A stretch of DNA of 64,000 nucleotides from Aedes albopictus (Eukaryota; Arthropoda; Insecta; Diptera; Culicidae): assembly GCF_035046485.1 (NCBI RefSeq), contig NC_085137.1, positions 447,024,334 to 447,088,333 on the forward strand. The letters run 5' to 3'. Positions 54,226 to 64,000 of the stretch are shown piece after piece. Position 1 is the stretch's first letter; each line of letters opens with the position of its first letter. The translations under genes were made by a program, and so were the position numbers. The notes beneath the pieces were generated by a model, which ran no database searches, was not told where the DNA came from, and worked only from the letters and a program-made list of their open reading frames with translations.

Positions 54226-54720
54226 ACATTCGTAATCCCATTGAACCGCCTTTGAAATCACCATAATCAATTTGAGATGCCCCTGAAACCTCTTTGAATG
54301 CTTTCACCCCCTGATACGCACCTGAAAATCCTTTGAAATGCCTCTGGAATGTCTTAAAACACCTCTGAAACCCCTTGCAACGCTCTTTAACCCGGGAGCG
54401 GTTGCGTCGTGTACTGAGTACGCGCACCATGAAAAATGCACGCTTGAGGTACACAGCGTGAGTGCGGTTTCGCTGAAGGTGGTCGAAAATGCGACTTCTT
54501 GAGAGGTAAAGGCTCCTGAGACCCCTCTGAATAGCCCTTAAACCCTTCGAAGCGCTTTTTTAATCCCCTCAATACTTTTGAAACGTCCCTGAAACCCCCG
54601 CGAAACCTGACAGAACTCCCTGAAACACCCCGGAAGCCCCTTGCAACACCCTATCCTTGGGCTCTCTGGGGACTTCCATGGAAACCTCCTTGGTTTATTT
54701 CAAATGCCCAGGAGCAAGCT
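54226..54720. repeat. CCCTGAAACCTCTTTGAA-type minisatellite
   Basis: About 24 bp words (CTGAAACCCCTTGCAACGC, CCCTGAAACACCCCGGAAG) on +, with an unrelated 54,400-54,510 insert (GCGTCGTGTACTGAGTACGC). Confidence 0.7.
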
Positions 54721-55179
54721 CTGTTCTCGTGTCGCGTGAACTAGTTTCCGAACGGTAAAGATCTGGTCCCGTTTAGGCCACTGTGGCTTCGTCTGATTTT
54801 TACCGTTTGGAGAATCTTACCGCTAACAGTTAGCGCTCCTCTGCATCACTACTGTATTGAGAGGTTTCGCGATCTTGCACTGCATTGTTCGATCACAGTC
54901 CCAAGACTCTCCGAGATATGAGTTTTGCAGGGCGCATAGCTGCGATGCACTGGACCTAGGCAAACACCATGGGCGTAAGTACCTCACCTACCTACCAACA
55001 GCACACTAGGTACCTGGTGTAGATTCTTCGTACTGACTGAGAGTTGACGCTTGAGATGGGAAACGGGCGGACAGCTTCAGATCTTATTCTCTCTCGGAAG
55101 AGAGCCGGTGGTAAGGCCGCAGCGGCGGCGGCACCACCATCCGGAACACAAACATTGCGCGCTCACTACTGCTAGCACC
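54721..55179. other. Non-repetitive GC-moderate spacer
   Basis: No coding or repeat signal that I can support. CACCTACCTACC resembles words near 19,800. Confidence 0.3.
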
Positions 55180-55181
55180 TA

Positions 55182-55549
55182 CACGGAGAGACGAAACTAC
55201 CCAAAAGTAAGTTCTTTCCACCCAACTTCGGGGTTGCGTGCGTCAAGCCAATTTTGAGTTGATGGAATCGATGTTTTTGTTGGGTTGTTCCCGCTTGCTT
55301 CCATGTGAAAAAAATACCTAATTTTAAGTTTTTTCCACTCAACCGAAATTTTGACTAGGTTGTATTCACTCAAATTTGAGTACTGTGCTGGAAACTCAGT
55401 TTTGGCTTGACGCACGGAACTGCAAAAGTTGGGCTGTTTCTCTCTTCACTCTCTGACAACAACAGAAAGAGCGCATGAAAAGGGAGATGAAAAAGAACTC
55501 AAATTTGAGTTTAAAAGTACCTAATTTTGAGTTTTTCAGTTTCTCCGTG
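55182..55549. mobile_element. MITE with CACGGAGA ends, TA TSD
   Basis: Left CACGGAGAGACGAAACTAC and right inverted AGTTTCTCCGTG, flanked by TA at 55,180-55,181 and 55,550-55,551. The interior repeats ACTCAAATTTGAGT and CCTAATTTTGAGTTTTT words in both orientations. No ORF of note. Confidence 0.75.
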
Positions 55550-55854
55550 TAGGTACCTACCGAAATAAGGGGTGGTGGGTTGGTTTTTTTTTTGCAACGA
55601 TCTCCGCGTGTGCGCTCTTTTGGGTAGCCTTCCTCTGATGTGATGTGAGGGTCCCATATCGGCGCAAAAAGCTTGGGAGACCAACGTTCAATAGGGAGGA
55701 GAGATTGGGGTGAAATGGGCTCTTTCATGTGATAGTTGTATTCCAACATGTGAAGTAGAACTCGTCTAGTGGATTGTAAACGGAATTTTAATGTGTCGTT
55801 TCTTCGACTTGATCTTCCTGATGTGACATTCCAAAATCAACCAGCAAAATCAAT
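55550..55854. other. Spacer
   Basis: No recognised feature. The minus frame through here is partly the MITE. Confidence 0.3.
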
Positions 55855-56008
55855 TTCTAGCTTAACGTTCTACGAGCACTCTCACAACTACTGAAAGCTT
55901 GCTTGGCCCAATTATCCGTGTAACATATTTAACATCGTGTAGCAAGCTCGAAGATCTTCCAATCCCAAGGGATTCAAGGAAACTTTCATTATGAACAGGT
56001 CCTGTACA
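55855..56008 (-). mobile_element. Decayed Feilai-like SINE body
   Basis: On + CTAGCTTAACGTTCTACGAG, CACTACTGAAAGCTTGC-type words, CGTGTAGCAAGCTCGAAGAT and CAAGGGATTCAAGGAAACTT follow the order of the complete copy at 13,823-14,104, at lower identity. The tRNA-like head is mostly lost. Confidence 0.65.
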
Positions 56009-56011
56009 TAC

Positions 56012-56137
56012 AGGGTATACCCAATAAATAATTTTATGTCCAATTAGTTTTATGAAAGTTCTGAGAACTATCTTAAAACCTAATCAACTTGTTCTGTGTT
56101 TATTTTAGTCTTTTGGTGGTTCTAAGATCTTCTTTGA
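56012..56137 (-). mobile_element. Decayed relative of element E
   Basis: On the minus strand TTAGAACCACCAAAAGACTA, AAATAAACACAGAACAAG, GATAGTTCTCAGAACTTTC and ATAAAACTAATTGG are collinear with the interior of element E (57,321-57,457). The CCCAAGTAAC ends are eroded (ATTGGG only). Confidence 0.55.
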
Positions 56138-56149
56138 ACCGATCCGACT

Positions 56150-56619
56150 TTAAAATCCTGCCTGAGGTTTGGCGTTTTACCTGAAAGCCACCTTTCAACC
56201 CGATTCATGCTACCCGGTCGGTGGTAGTACGCCTGGGTCCAAAGAGAAGAGAATTTTTCGGTGGTCTCTCCGACTTCTCGGTGTGGGGCTCCGTCCGTGC
56301 GCGCGACGACGCGACGACGGTGGCGTCCGACGATGATGATCACCACCGCCGATGATGGCTCTGGCGGGATTTTGAACTACCCCTGTGTACCGCGCATACA
56401 ATACACGTGAGGGAGCACACGACGTCGCGTCGTGAAGAGGAGTCGGGGGGCAAAGGGGCAATGGAAACAACAACGCCGCGCTCTGCGACGCCCGTCGTAC
56501 ACATTGAATTAGTGGGGAAACCCGGAGGAGGAGAAGGATTGAGACGAGGAGATCTGCGGCTGCGGCTGCCTGGCCGGCTTGCGCCGGGTAAGTTTTAGTT
56601 CGTGACTTTCTTCAACCAG
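56150..56619. other. GC-rich upstream block
   Basis: The most CpG-dense part of the window (CGCGACGACGCGACGACGG, ACGACGTCGCGTCG palindrome at 56,418-56,431). Frames on both strands are open because stops are rare at this GC content. Not called as coding. Confidence 0.4.
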
Positions 56620-56783
56620 TATAAAAAGCGATGAATTTTGCTGAACGATTGTCAGTCTTAGTTTAGTGGTCACATCATTAATTTGATCTGCCTTTAGTTA
56701 CACACAGTGTGCACACGGTTGCCGCAAGAACAGTCTCTCAGCTTCATTCAGCAAACAATTCTAGCCAAACAATGTTCCGATTG
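56620..56783 (+). promoter_or_regulatory. TATA promoter and four-codon first exon
   Basis: TATAAAAA (56,620-56,627) lies about 34 bp before an arthropod initiator GTCAGTCT (A at 56,654). About 118 bp further, ATGTTCCGATTG (56,772-56,783) in context AAACAATG runs into a consensus donor GTGAGTTTTG. A start exon coding for Met plus three residues, then a phase-0 intron, is the usual layout of insect cuticular-protein genes of the Rebers-Riddiford (CPR) type and some other secreted proteins. No second exon with a recognisable chitin-binding consensus appears downstream, so it would lie beyond the window or this is a lone promoter relic. The GC-rich DNA at 56,250-56,600 could be its upstream region. 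Confidence 0.45.
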
Positions 56784-57320
56784 GTGAGTTTTGGATCGGG
56801 GAGAAATCTGTGAAGATCGATCGATATGTTTGTGGAGTGACTCCTGATGGATCTTGAGGATCTGATGTGGAAGGATTTTTTTGGAAGGAAGAACAAAATC
56901 AGTGAAGCGGATGAACAGGGATTGTGGAATAATTTGCATGAAAATAAGGACTCAAAGTGATTCAAATGAATAAATATCCAGTGCAAGTTGGAAATTTGGA
57001 AAATCAGTGGATGCAGAATTTAAAAAACTGTTGCATGGACCGTTGGGAAAAAACAATAAGATTAAAATCAAAATTGGCTGTTTGGTGATAGTGATCCGAC
57101 TACATATCGTTTACACAATTAATTCTGACGAATACTAAAACTCACCTCGATTTTCGATAACACGGGTCCAATCAAGTTGCTTGTAAACTGTTCAAAAGTT
57201 TAGTGTTCTAAGAATAGGATTTCGGAAATTGGACCCCATTTGAGTTAACGTATTGGTGTAGTTAATAAATATTGTTTAATCAGAACGATGAGTAGAACCA
57301 TCAGCAGCGTAACCTCACTG
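56784..57320. other. Spacer or putative first intron
   Basis: AT-moderate, non-repetitive. Confidence 0.3.
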
Positions 57321-57457
57321 CCCAAGTAACATTTGTTAGACAAATAGACTTGAAAAGGTCATTAGAACTACCACAAAACCAAAATAAACGGAATAAGTTT
57401 TCAAGACGGTTCTCAAAACCTTTACAAGACTAATTGGTCATCAACATGTTACTTGGG
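57321..57457. mobile_element. Short MITE E, CCCAAGTAAC termini, 2 bp TSD (TG)
   Basis: 137 bp between CCCAAGTAACATTTGTTAG and inverted ACATGTTACTTGGG, flanked by TG (57,319-57,320 and 57,458-57,459). The interior (AGAACTACCACAAAACC, GACGGTTCTCAAAACC) recurs in decayed form at 56,012-56,137. Smallest member of the CCCARGTAAC group here. Confidence 0.8.
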
Positions 57458-59725
57458 TGTTACTGTATACCACTGTGTTTGACAGTTCGCCTTTTTGTTC
57501 ACAGTCTTTGCGGCAGCGTGGCATACCTAGGTTCATTCTAGAAATTTTAATCCTAATTGGGCTCTTCTTTCTTCTTGCAAACGTATCTGCTGTAGTCCAG
57601 TGCAATCATCCTGAATGTTGATCATAAAAACTTATAAAATATATTATATACAAATGAAGTGTGATGATCCTTGGTAAAGTTCTCCTATAGAATTTTCAAA
57701 CTCACGGTTGTAACTATAGTTGGTCGGTGCTCCATTTCAAAATGTTTACATTTTTAAAATCGCGATTTTGCGAATTTTGGGTTTTAATTTTTCTAATTTT
57801 AACTTTTTTCCTTCACTTTTATATTTTTTTTTATGGAAACCTATTTGGGATACCGATTTTTAAGACGAAACCATTTCGAGTTATTGTTATTTTTTTTTGA
57901 AATATTTTTGTTTTAAATTTTTCCCACAGATAATTTTATTTTCCGTGTAATTTTAAGGAAAATCATTTTAGGGTGTATTCAACTCCTCCAGACTCTTACA
58001 CTATGATAGAATGATTGAGGAGAAATTTAAAACATGTTCATTGTTGTGATTCAACACAACAGAAACAATGACATCTAAAAGGGGACCAGAACATAAATTT
58101 TTCATTCAGAACATGCTAAATTTCAGCCAAAACTATAAAAGTTTTGATTGTCCAGGAAGGAAAAAAGACAAAAACGCTCAAACTATACCCCGTCTAAAGG
58201 AAAGGTTGCATGTTAGAAAAGTGAGCTCAATTTTTTTGGTACATGACACAGTTTTATTTTTTTTTACTTTTTGTTTTTTTTTTTTTTTAATTTTTGTTTA
58301 ACATTTTAATTTCTAGTGGTTGAAATAAGTGTATGAAACTCTTTCAGGGCAGTCAATTTATCTTTGTTTATAACATTTCTCCGTGTTTAGTTAAGGACAG
58401 ACTTGTTAGAAACCCATAATGGCCGACTTTGACACCTACGCACGGTTTTGGGAGCACAAATATCTTCGTAAACAAAACCAGCGCCTGATCTTCTTGTCTC
58501 AAGCTTATTACAAGTGAGCGAGATCAGAATAAAAAATGCACTGAATGCGTGCAGCTTGCTTCTTGAGATTTTTTCCACTTTTAACTTCATCCACGTGAAA
58601 ATGGTCATGAGTTTCATCAGATGTACCAACTGTGATCGAACAAGAATGCGTCCTTTCATTTCATAAGAGTTCCTTCACGTTACGTAATTTCTGGGCGCCC
58701 CTTGAAGGCCAATTTGTATACAGTTTGGTAGTTGCTTGAGTAATTGTGAAGAACCACAAAAAAGACTTCACTATTCCTCGAAGTTCTAAACAAGTTTAGT
58801 AAGTCATATGGTATTTTCAGATATTATTCTAAAAAACCTGTGAAAAAAAAACTCCGAAACAATCATTTAGGGATTTGATTAAAACTACGTTCTCAAAAAC
58901 GTAGCCTGTTCGAAAGCTTTATTAAAAAATCTGCATATATCATTCCCTATTTTTTTTACCCCAATTTTTTTTTTTTTTTTTGAGAGTTTCCTAAAAGGTA
59001 TCTGTGTTACTTTTCCAGAAATTCCTCCATGAACTGGGAATTCCAAGGGCATCGAAACAGCTGCATAATCTTAGTTGGCGCTGGAAATGCTAGATCTAAA
59101 TTCAAATATCCATTATTTTCGATGCTCGGGAACTATTCGGAAAACATTAAAAAAATCAAAAGTGTGTTTTGCTTGGAAAAAAGTTCCTGTAGAACTGCAG
59201 TAACTGAAACAGAAACCTTCCTCTCGATGGCTTTTTAAATAAATATCAGTAATATTTGGTAGTAGACTTTTATCGGCGAGAACGCTCAGTAAATTGTATT
59301 CGGATCATTAGACGAACATTGTAATTTCTCGTAGAAACTTTAAAATTCACAAAAGAAAATCTTCTAGAAACCGCTTCTGATATTTTCTTAACGCATTCAA
59401 CGTGAAAAATATACTTCTTTCTCACATAAACGCTTGAATTAGTTTTAAATTATGTTTGCCAGTATTAACAAAAACATGTAACAACTGATATAATCCACCA
59501 CAAATAACGCATGATTTTCGGAAAACTCATTCTCACACTTATGTTTTATTTTTTGTTTTATTTTTCATATTTTTATGAAAATTGAGTAAAAGTACTGAGA
59601 GCTTAGTCAGCAATCTTTCCAGTCATTCTGCTGAAACGTTTTCTTGGATTACCATCAAAAATCACACAAAGAGTTTTACAAAAAAAACGAACGTATTTTT
59701 AAAACTTTTAACAGAGACATCTCCA
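57458..59725. other. AT-rich spacer
   Basis: Long T and A runs (57,827-57,900, 58,255-58,290 and 58,960-58,985), no supported gene. 58,395-58,680 has a 90-codon minus frame with no domain. The phrase GGCCGACTTTGACACCTACG is slightly GC-richer and may belong to a dispersed repeat. Confidence 0.35.
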
Positions 59726-60247
59726 GCACAGATACTTATAATGAGATTTACATGTCATGTCAACTTCATTTTAGTAATGTAAACTTCATGTTACAGTGGT
59801 TTATATGATATAACATGTAAATATGTGTAATATGTCATGTAAACACATTACACAGAGATTCATGCTGAATTACATGACATATAACGGGAGTTTATATGAT
59901 ATTTTATGATTTTTACATGATATGTCATGTAAAATTCCGTGATATTCCACGCTCCACGCAGTTCAAAATTGTTAAATTGATTTCGCTGTATCAAAATGAC
60001 ATCCATAGCTTTTAACGCAATTCTCCATCGGATTGTAAAATTACAGGTTGTTACAGTTACAGGTTGCTTACAGTATGGAGCTTACTTACAACTTTGCGTG
60101 CAACATATTCTTCTATGTAAAATCGTATGAAATGAAATGGAAATTTAAGCGTTCTAATATTTACGTCACGTGTAGTTTTCAGAATTTCTTTCTGTGCAAT
60201 TATGTGCATCATATGTCAAAGAATTTTACACTCTTTTATCGATCTGA
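59726..60247. mobile_element. Element G copy 2 (without element D)
   Basis: Begins CACAGATACTTATAATGAGA and ends CTCTTTTATCGATCTGAG, collinear with copy 1. The site of element D is intact here (CAACTTCATTTTAG). Conversely, about 220 bp between CACGCTCCA and CAATTATGTGCATC (roughly 59,960-60,197) are absent from copy 1, by insertion here or deletion there. The right terminus has lost the CACAGAT match. Confidence 0.75.
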
Positions 60248-61344
60248 GAAGTATTTCTTTATAAAAATCCATCAATTCTTTTTTTAATATACATACAATA
60301 AGTAAGTCTATTCTACTCACCTTCAATTATCAAATCTTCAACCCTCAAAGCTTTTTTCACCTCTGTGCTCTTTTTCCTAATCTTGATTAGATTAATCAGT
60401 GATTCTTTCATGAATTCTATTTTTCAGAAAAAAAAAATAAAAATACCGAAACATTCGAAAAATTTCCGAAAATTACAGTCTAGTGTCTACCTAATTATTA
60501 TCTTTGTTCTATAAATGTTCTTTAAGATGAAAGAGCTTTTCTGAGAAAGTTTTTGAATTTTTTAGTTGTTAAGTATAACTTATTTGATTTGAAACACTAG
60601 GTAGAAAAATATAAATAGGCTTCAATTTACATTATTGTTACAATATTTAAAAAAATAACTTGTGAGGACTACCAAATACTTTTTTCAGATACTATATCTC
60701 AAAGTTTTTTGAAAAGTAGTGGATGTTTTTCACCAAATCTGGGTTGATTACACTGAAAATTTAATAAATCCAGCATCAAGAAGTTCATTATCGGAATCAA
60801 AGGCCTGGTCAAGTTTGCCCAAGTCTTAGTTTTCCTATTTTCTCCAATTGCCAGTGTAAAAAAATACGTTAAAATTTACGAAAAAAAAAATTAAAAAAAA
60901 ATCTCCAAATCGTGGAATACAGTAGTTGCACATTTTTTAAGACGCACTAAAGCTATCTTCTCAAAAAAACCAAAACTTTGAAAAAAAAATTTGAGTTTCT
61001 AAAACTCTCTAGCGCTACCTAGCAGGATCACCTTAAATCAACTAGGTCATCATCGGCCCTCCATGCCTCGATAAACTTTCTTCTATGTAGTCTGGTTCTC
61101 GAAATACAGAAACCAGTCTATCATTGGATAGCTTTTAATGCCCTGATCCACTCTGAACCACTTTCCAATATCCTGATGAGCTCCGAAAATAAAATTCTAA
61201 TAATATACATATACATATTATGTAGAATGCATCTTGAGTTAGAAATTTTAGAATTTTTATGAATTTTACTTTGCCGAAGTGCCGGATATAATAACTTCAG
61301 CAAAATTTAAAAAAAAAAACAGAAAATTTGGAAGTTTGAGAATA
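60248..61344. other. AT-rich spacer
   Basis: No features recognised apart from homopolymer runs near 60,875-60,905 and 61,310. Confidence 0.35.
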
Positions 61345-62312
61345 CGTCAAGGAAAATCCACAGGATTCCTGGAAGGGATTTCAAAGAATCCCTGAAATGG
61401 ATGTCACTGAATTCTTGAAGGAAACTCCACGGACTTTCCGAAAGAAACACCACAGAATGCCTTAATGGAATTCAACAGGATTCCTGAAGGGAATTTCACA
61501 GACAGAACTCCTGAAGGGAATTCCGCAGAATTCCTGAAGGGAATTCCACAGACAGAACTCCTGAAGGGAATTCCGCAGAATTCCTGAAGAAAATTGCACA
61601 GAATTCCTGAAGGGAATTCCACAGAATTCTTGAAGGGAATTCAACAGAATTCTTGAAGGGAATTCTTGATGGGAATTCAACAGAATTCCCGAAGGGAATT
61701 CAACAAAATTCCTGAAGGGAATTCAACAGAATTCCTGAAGGGAATTCAACAGAATTCCTGAAGGGAATTCAACAGAATTCCTGAAGGGAATTCAACAGAA
61801 TTCCTGAAGGAAATTCAACAGAATTCCTGAAGGGAATTCAATAGAATTCCTGAAGGGAATTCAATAGAATTCCTGAAGGGAATTCAATAGCATTCCTGAA
61901 GGGAATTCAACAGAATTCCTGAAGGGAATTCAACAGAATTCCTGAAGGGAATTCAACAGAATTCCTGAAAGGAATTCCACAGAATTCCTGAAAGGAATTC
62001 CACAGAATTCCTGAAAGGAATTCCACAGAATTCCTGAAAGGAATTCCACAGAATTTCTGAAAGGAATTCCACAAAATTCCTGAAAAGAATTCCACAAAAT
62101 TCCTGGAAGGAATTCCACAAAATTCCTGAAAGGAATTCAACAGAATTCCTGAAAGGAATTCCACAGAATTCCTGAAGGGAATTCCACAGAATTCCTTAAG
62201 AGAAATCCACAGAATTCCTCAAGGATATTCCAACAAAATACTTAAAAGAGATTTCACAGAGCTCCTGAAGAGAATTCTATAGAATTCCTGAAAGGAATTC
62301 CTCAGAAATCTT
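61345..62312. repeat. Homogeneous 23 bp tandem array
   Basis: GAATTCCTGAAGGGAATTC plus AACA, CACA or similar repeats about 36 times from roughly 61,470 to 62,300, with diverged units at both edges. Middle units are nearly identical. Changes such as AAGGG to AAAGG and AACA to CACA spread as blocks of neighbouring units, a sign of local homogenisation. Most units contain GAATTC twice. The minus strand is stop-free in all frames, giving 60-85 codon frames with a 23-residue period that are not genes. Confidence 0.95.
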
Positions 62313-63377
62313 GAAGAGTGGGCCAAAAAATAGTCCAAAAGTGTCAATTTCTATCACACAATAACTGCAAACACAAACTAAGTAAAAAGAATAATTGCAA
62401 AGAATACATTTCAAAGATCTAAACCATACCTTGGCGAATTCACTCATTTGTATAAGTCTATTGATCCTCACACAACCAATTCGGCAATTTTCTCAACAGC
62501 ATCGACTGACCTTTCCGTTAAACGTTTTTCTTCTTTCTTATGCCCTTTCAATAATGTGCCAAAAAAAGCTTAAACGCAAACCTCACCCAATTTAGTCGCC
62601 GGCCGCCGCCGTCACCACACTCGCATCAAAACTATACCCACTCATCATTCATTCACACCCCGCCACGCCGCGCCAACGCGCGGTCGGCTTTGAAGCAAGC
62701 AAGTGCAACCAATTCTCACTGGATCCCCTATTAAAAAAGCCCATGGGCTTACAACGAACCACTATGTGCGTTGCGCTGCACTGCACACGATCATGTTCAA
62801 CAGCGCCCCCGAGAGCACCGCAACGCGCTCCGACAACCAAAGCGGGATCACACGGTGCGGTACGATCTTCTCCCATAACCTTGCTGCCAGTGACCCACAA
62901 AGTACCTTACCTACTGTGCCGCTGCACGCGACCAGATGCATCATACCACGATCAACAACAATCTAGCGATCTTCCCCATCGTCAGTCCCAGAAGAGCTGC
63001 TACTGTGCTGCTTAGCAGCTCTGGCTGGCAGCACTGCGCGACTCCAGCGCTGCACGTTGCGAGTTAATGAGCAACTGCGGAGTGAGATTGAGAGAGAGAC
63101 AAAGAGGAAGATCATCACCTTTGAAGAGCGAGCAGCGGTCTCAAGAGGAGGTCGGTCGGTCGGTAATCACTTCAAAGTGACGACGTAGGCGTTTGGGGTT
63201 AGGCTTTGTAAAGGCAACAATTATTTTTGCATTTTATTTATGGTCTATCATCAAATCGATGCTGCTGGGAACTTGGTGGGTGGTTGATGGGTCTCCGACT
63301 CGGATGATCAAAGCTTACGAGGCGGATTGGTGGTTCGCGGTTTAGCTGATTCGGTGATAGTTGGTCGGATTACGATA
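62313..63377. other. Non-repetitive spacer with a GC-rich part
   Basis: 62,600-63,200 is GC-rich, with CGCCGCGCCAACGCGCGG and a GAGAGAGAGACAAAGAGG stretch (about 63,090) of the kind bound by GAGA factor in flies. Open frames on both strands overlap and have no recognised domain. It could be promoter-proximal DNA of a gene to the right, but no core promoter is clear. Confidence 0.35.
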
Positions 63378-63670
63378 CACTGAAGTTTTTTTTACGACGG
63401 TAATGGTCCCGCGTAAAAAAAACCGCGTAAAAAAAACCGCGTTATTTCAAGACCCGTTGTAAAAAAACCGCGTTATTTCAAAAAACGTCGTAAAAAAGTC
63501 AAGTCACGTTAGATGTGGTGCTGACTATTTTACGCGTGTTTTTGAAAAAACGCGGATTTTTTTACGACGGTTTTTGAAATAACGCGGTTTTTTTTACGAC
63601 GGGTCTTGAAATAACGCGGTTTTTTTAGGACGGACCGCGTAAAAAAAACCGCGTAAAAAAAACTTCAGTG
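63378..63670. mobile_element. Palindromic MITE with CACTGAAG ends, TA TSD
   Basis: Ends CACTGAAGTTTTTTTTACG and inverted copy, flanked by TA (63,376-63,377 and 63,671-63,672). The inside is built of ACCGCGTTATTTCAAGAC and CGTAAAAAAAACCGCG words on one side and their complements on the other, centred near 63,510. 293 bp, no ORF. TA target suits Tc1/mariner-type mobilisation. Confidence 0.85.
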
Positions 63671-63672
63671 TA

Positions 63673-64000
63673 TAACGCAGAATGTTCTACATCGTCCAAA
63701 CATTCAAGGAGCTCAGCTCTTCAATTATATAATAGTAAACAATATTCTCGCAATGAACAATAAAATTGCGTAATCTGAGTTCCATAGACCTCTCGGAATC
63801 ATCAAGGCACTCGGATACATTTTCAAGATATTCCAGATCATCCAAATTACTCAGGAGTTAAAAATTGCTGGTTTAAAACAGCAAACGGTAGCCATTTCCA
63901 CTACATTGAGCAACATTACAATCGCTGAATCTCCCTAAAGATCCAATACACATTGATATACAGTTTTGGGTTATTGTTGGACATCCAAACATTCCATGGA
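63673..64000. other. Spacer to window end
   Basis: Nothing recognised. Confidence 0.35.

Noticed and set aside
61404..62164. CRISPR-like array or collagen-like protein
   Set aside because: Units are directly contiguous 23 bp repeats with no unique spacers, and the peptide repeat is a frame-cycling artefact in a eukaryotic minisatellite.
62649..63015. Overlapping 83-90 residue ORFs on both strands
   Set aside because: GC-rich stretch where stops are rare. Neither strand shows a domain or start context.
1..64000. Endogenous viral element of non-retroviral origin
   Set aside because: The Ty3/gypsy and LINE context is where such insertions occur in Aedes, but no frame shows a flavivirus- or rhabdovirus-like motif that I recognise. 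A translated search would be needed.

Overview
The window is from a mosquito genome, most likely Aedes (A. aegypti or a close relative). The evidence is a Feilai-type tRNA-related SINE, other tRNA-derived SINEs, RTE-like and R1/jockey-like LINE fragments, a Ty3/gypsy element, many MITE and foldback elements, and very long degenerate arrays of AATTCCTGAAG-type minisatellite. There is no bacterial gene organisation, no operon and no complete host protein-coding gene. Most long open frames are by-products of stop-poor repeats or pieces of transposon ORFs. The window reads as intergenic or long-intron DNA with three weak islands that could be first exons or promoters: 17.42-17.65 kb, 28.9-29.1 kb and 56.6-56.8 kb.

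Layout. 0-2.3 kb: degenerate minisatellite. 2.4-9 kb: a SINE, AT-rich spacer, a foldback element and more minisatellite. 9.18-11.0 kb: a MITE-like element with CCCAGGTAAC termini that contains a second nested element. 11.95-14.73 kb: a composite repeat with an internal array of about 153 bp units, split by a Feilai SINE with an 11 bp target duplication. 16.5-17.7 kb: possible coding fragments and a promoter. 19-20.2 kb: LINE and SINE copies. 21.3-22.4 kb: a foldback element split by a SINE and by a 5'-truncated LINE, each with its own target duplication. 23.76-25.59 kb: a four-module inverted chain of GTGGGGCAAAAGTTCGA repeats. 26.1-27.6 kb: minisatellite. 29.6-32.0 kb: MITEs. 32.0-34.5 kb: a rearranged Ty3/gypsy element. 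36.8-38.4 kb: hairpins, including a near-perfect 160 bp-arm palindrome around (TA)46. 39.5-45.8 kb: MITEs and minisatellites. 46.0-54.2 kb: a nest of at least five transposons. 54.2-57.5 kb: minisatellite, MITEs and a promoter-like island. 59.7-60.25 kb: a second copy of an element seen at 47-48.5 kb. 61.4-62.3 kb: a homogeneous 23 bp tandem array. 63.38-63.67 kb: a MITE.

The strongest results come from the insertion history. Target duplications, and in two cases a paralogous or palindromic empty site in the same window, let several insertions be ordered. Four elements share CCCARGTAAC termini and are each flanked by a 2 bp duplication (TA, CA, TT, TG), yet have unrelated interiors of 137 to about 1,820 bp. 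A 3,466 bp LTR element with 125 bp LTRs, no coding capacity, a tRNA-Ser(GCT)-type primer site and a 5 bp target duplication sits inside an RTE-like LINE. These are structural readings made by eye, without alignment software. Element ends without a stated target duplication are approximate.
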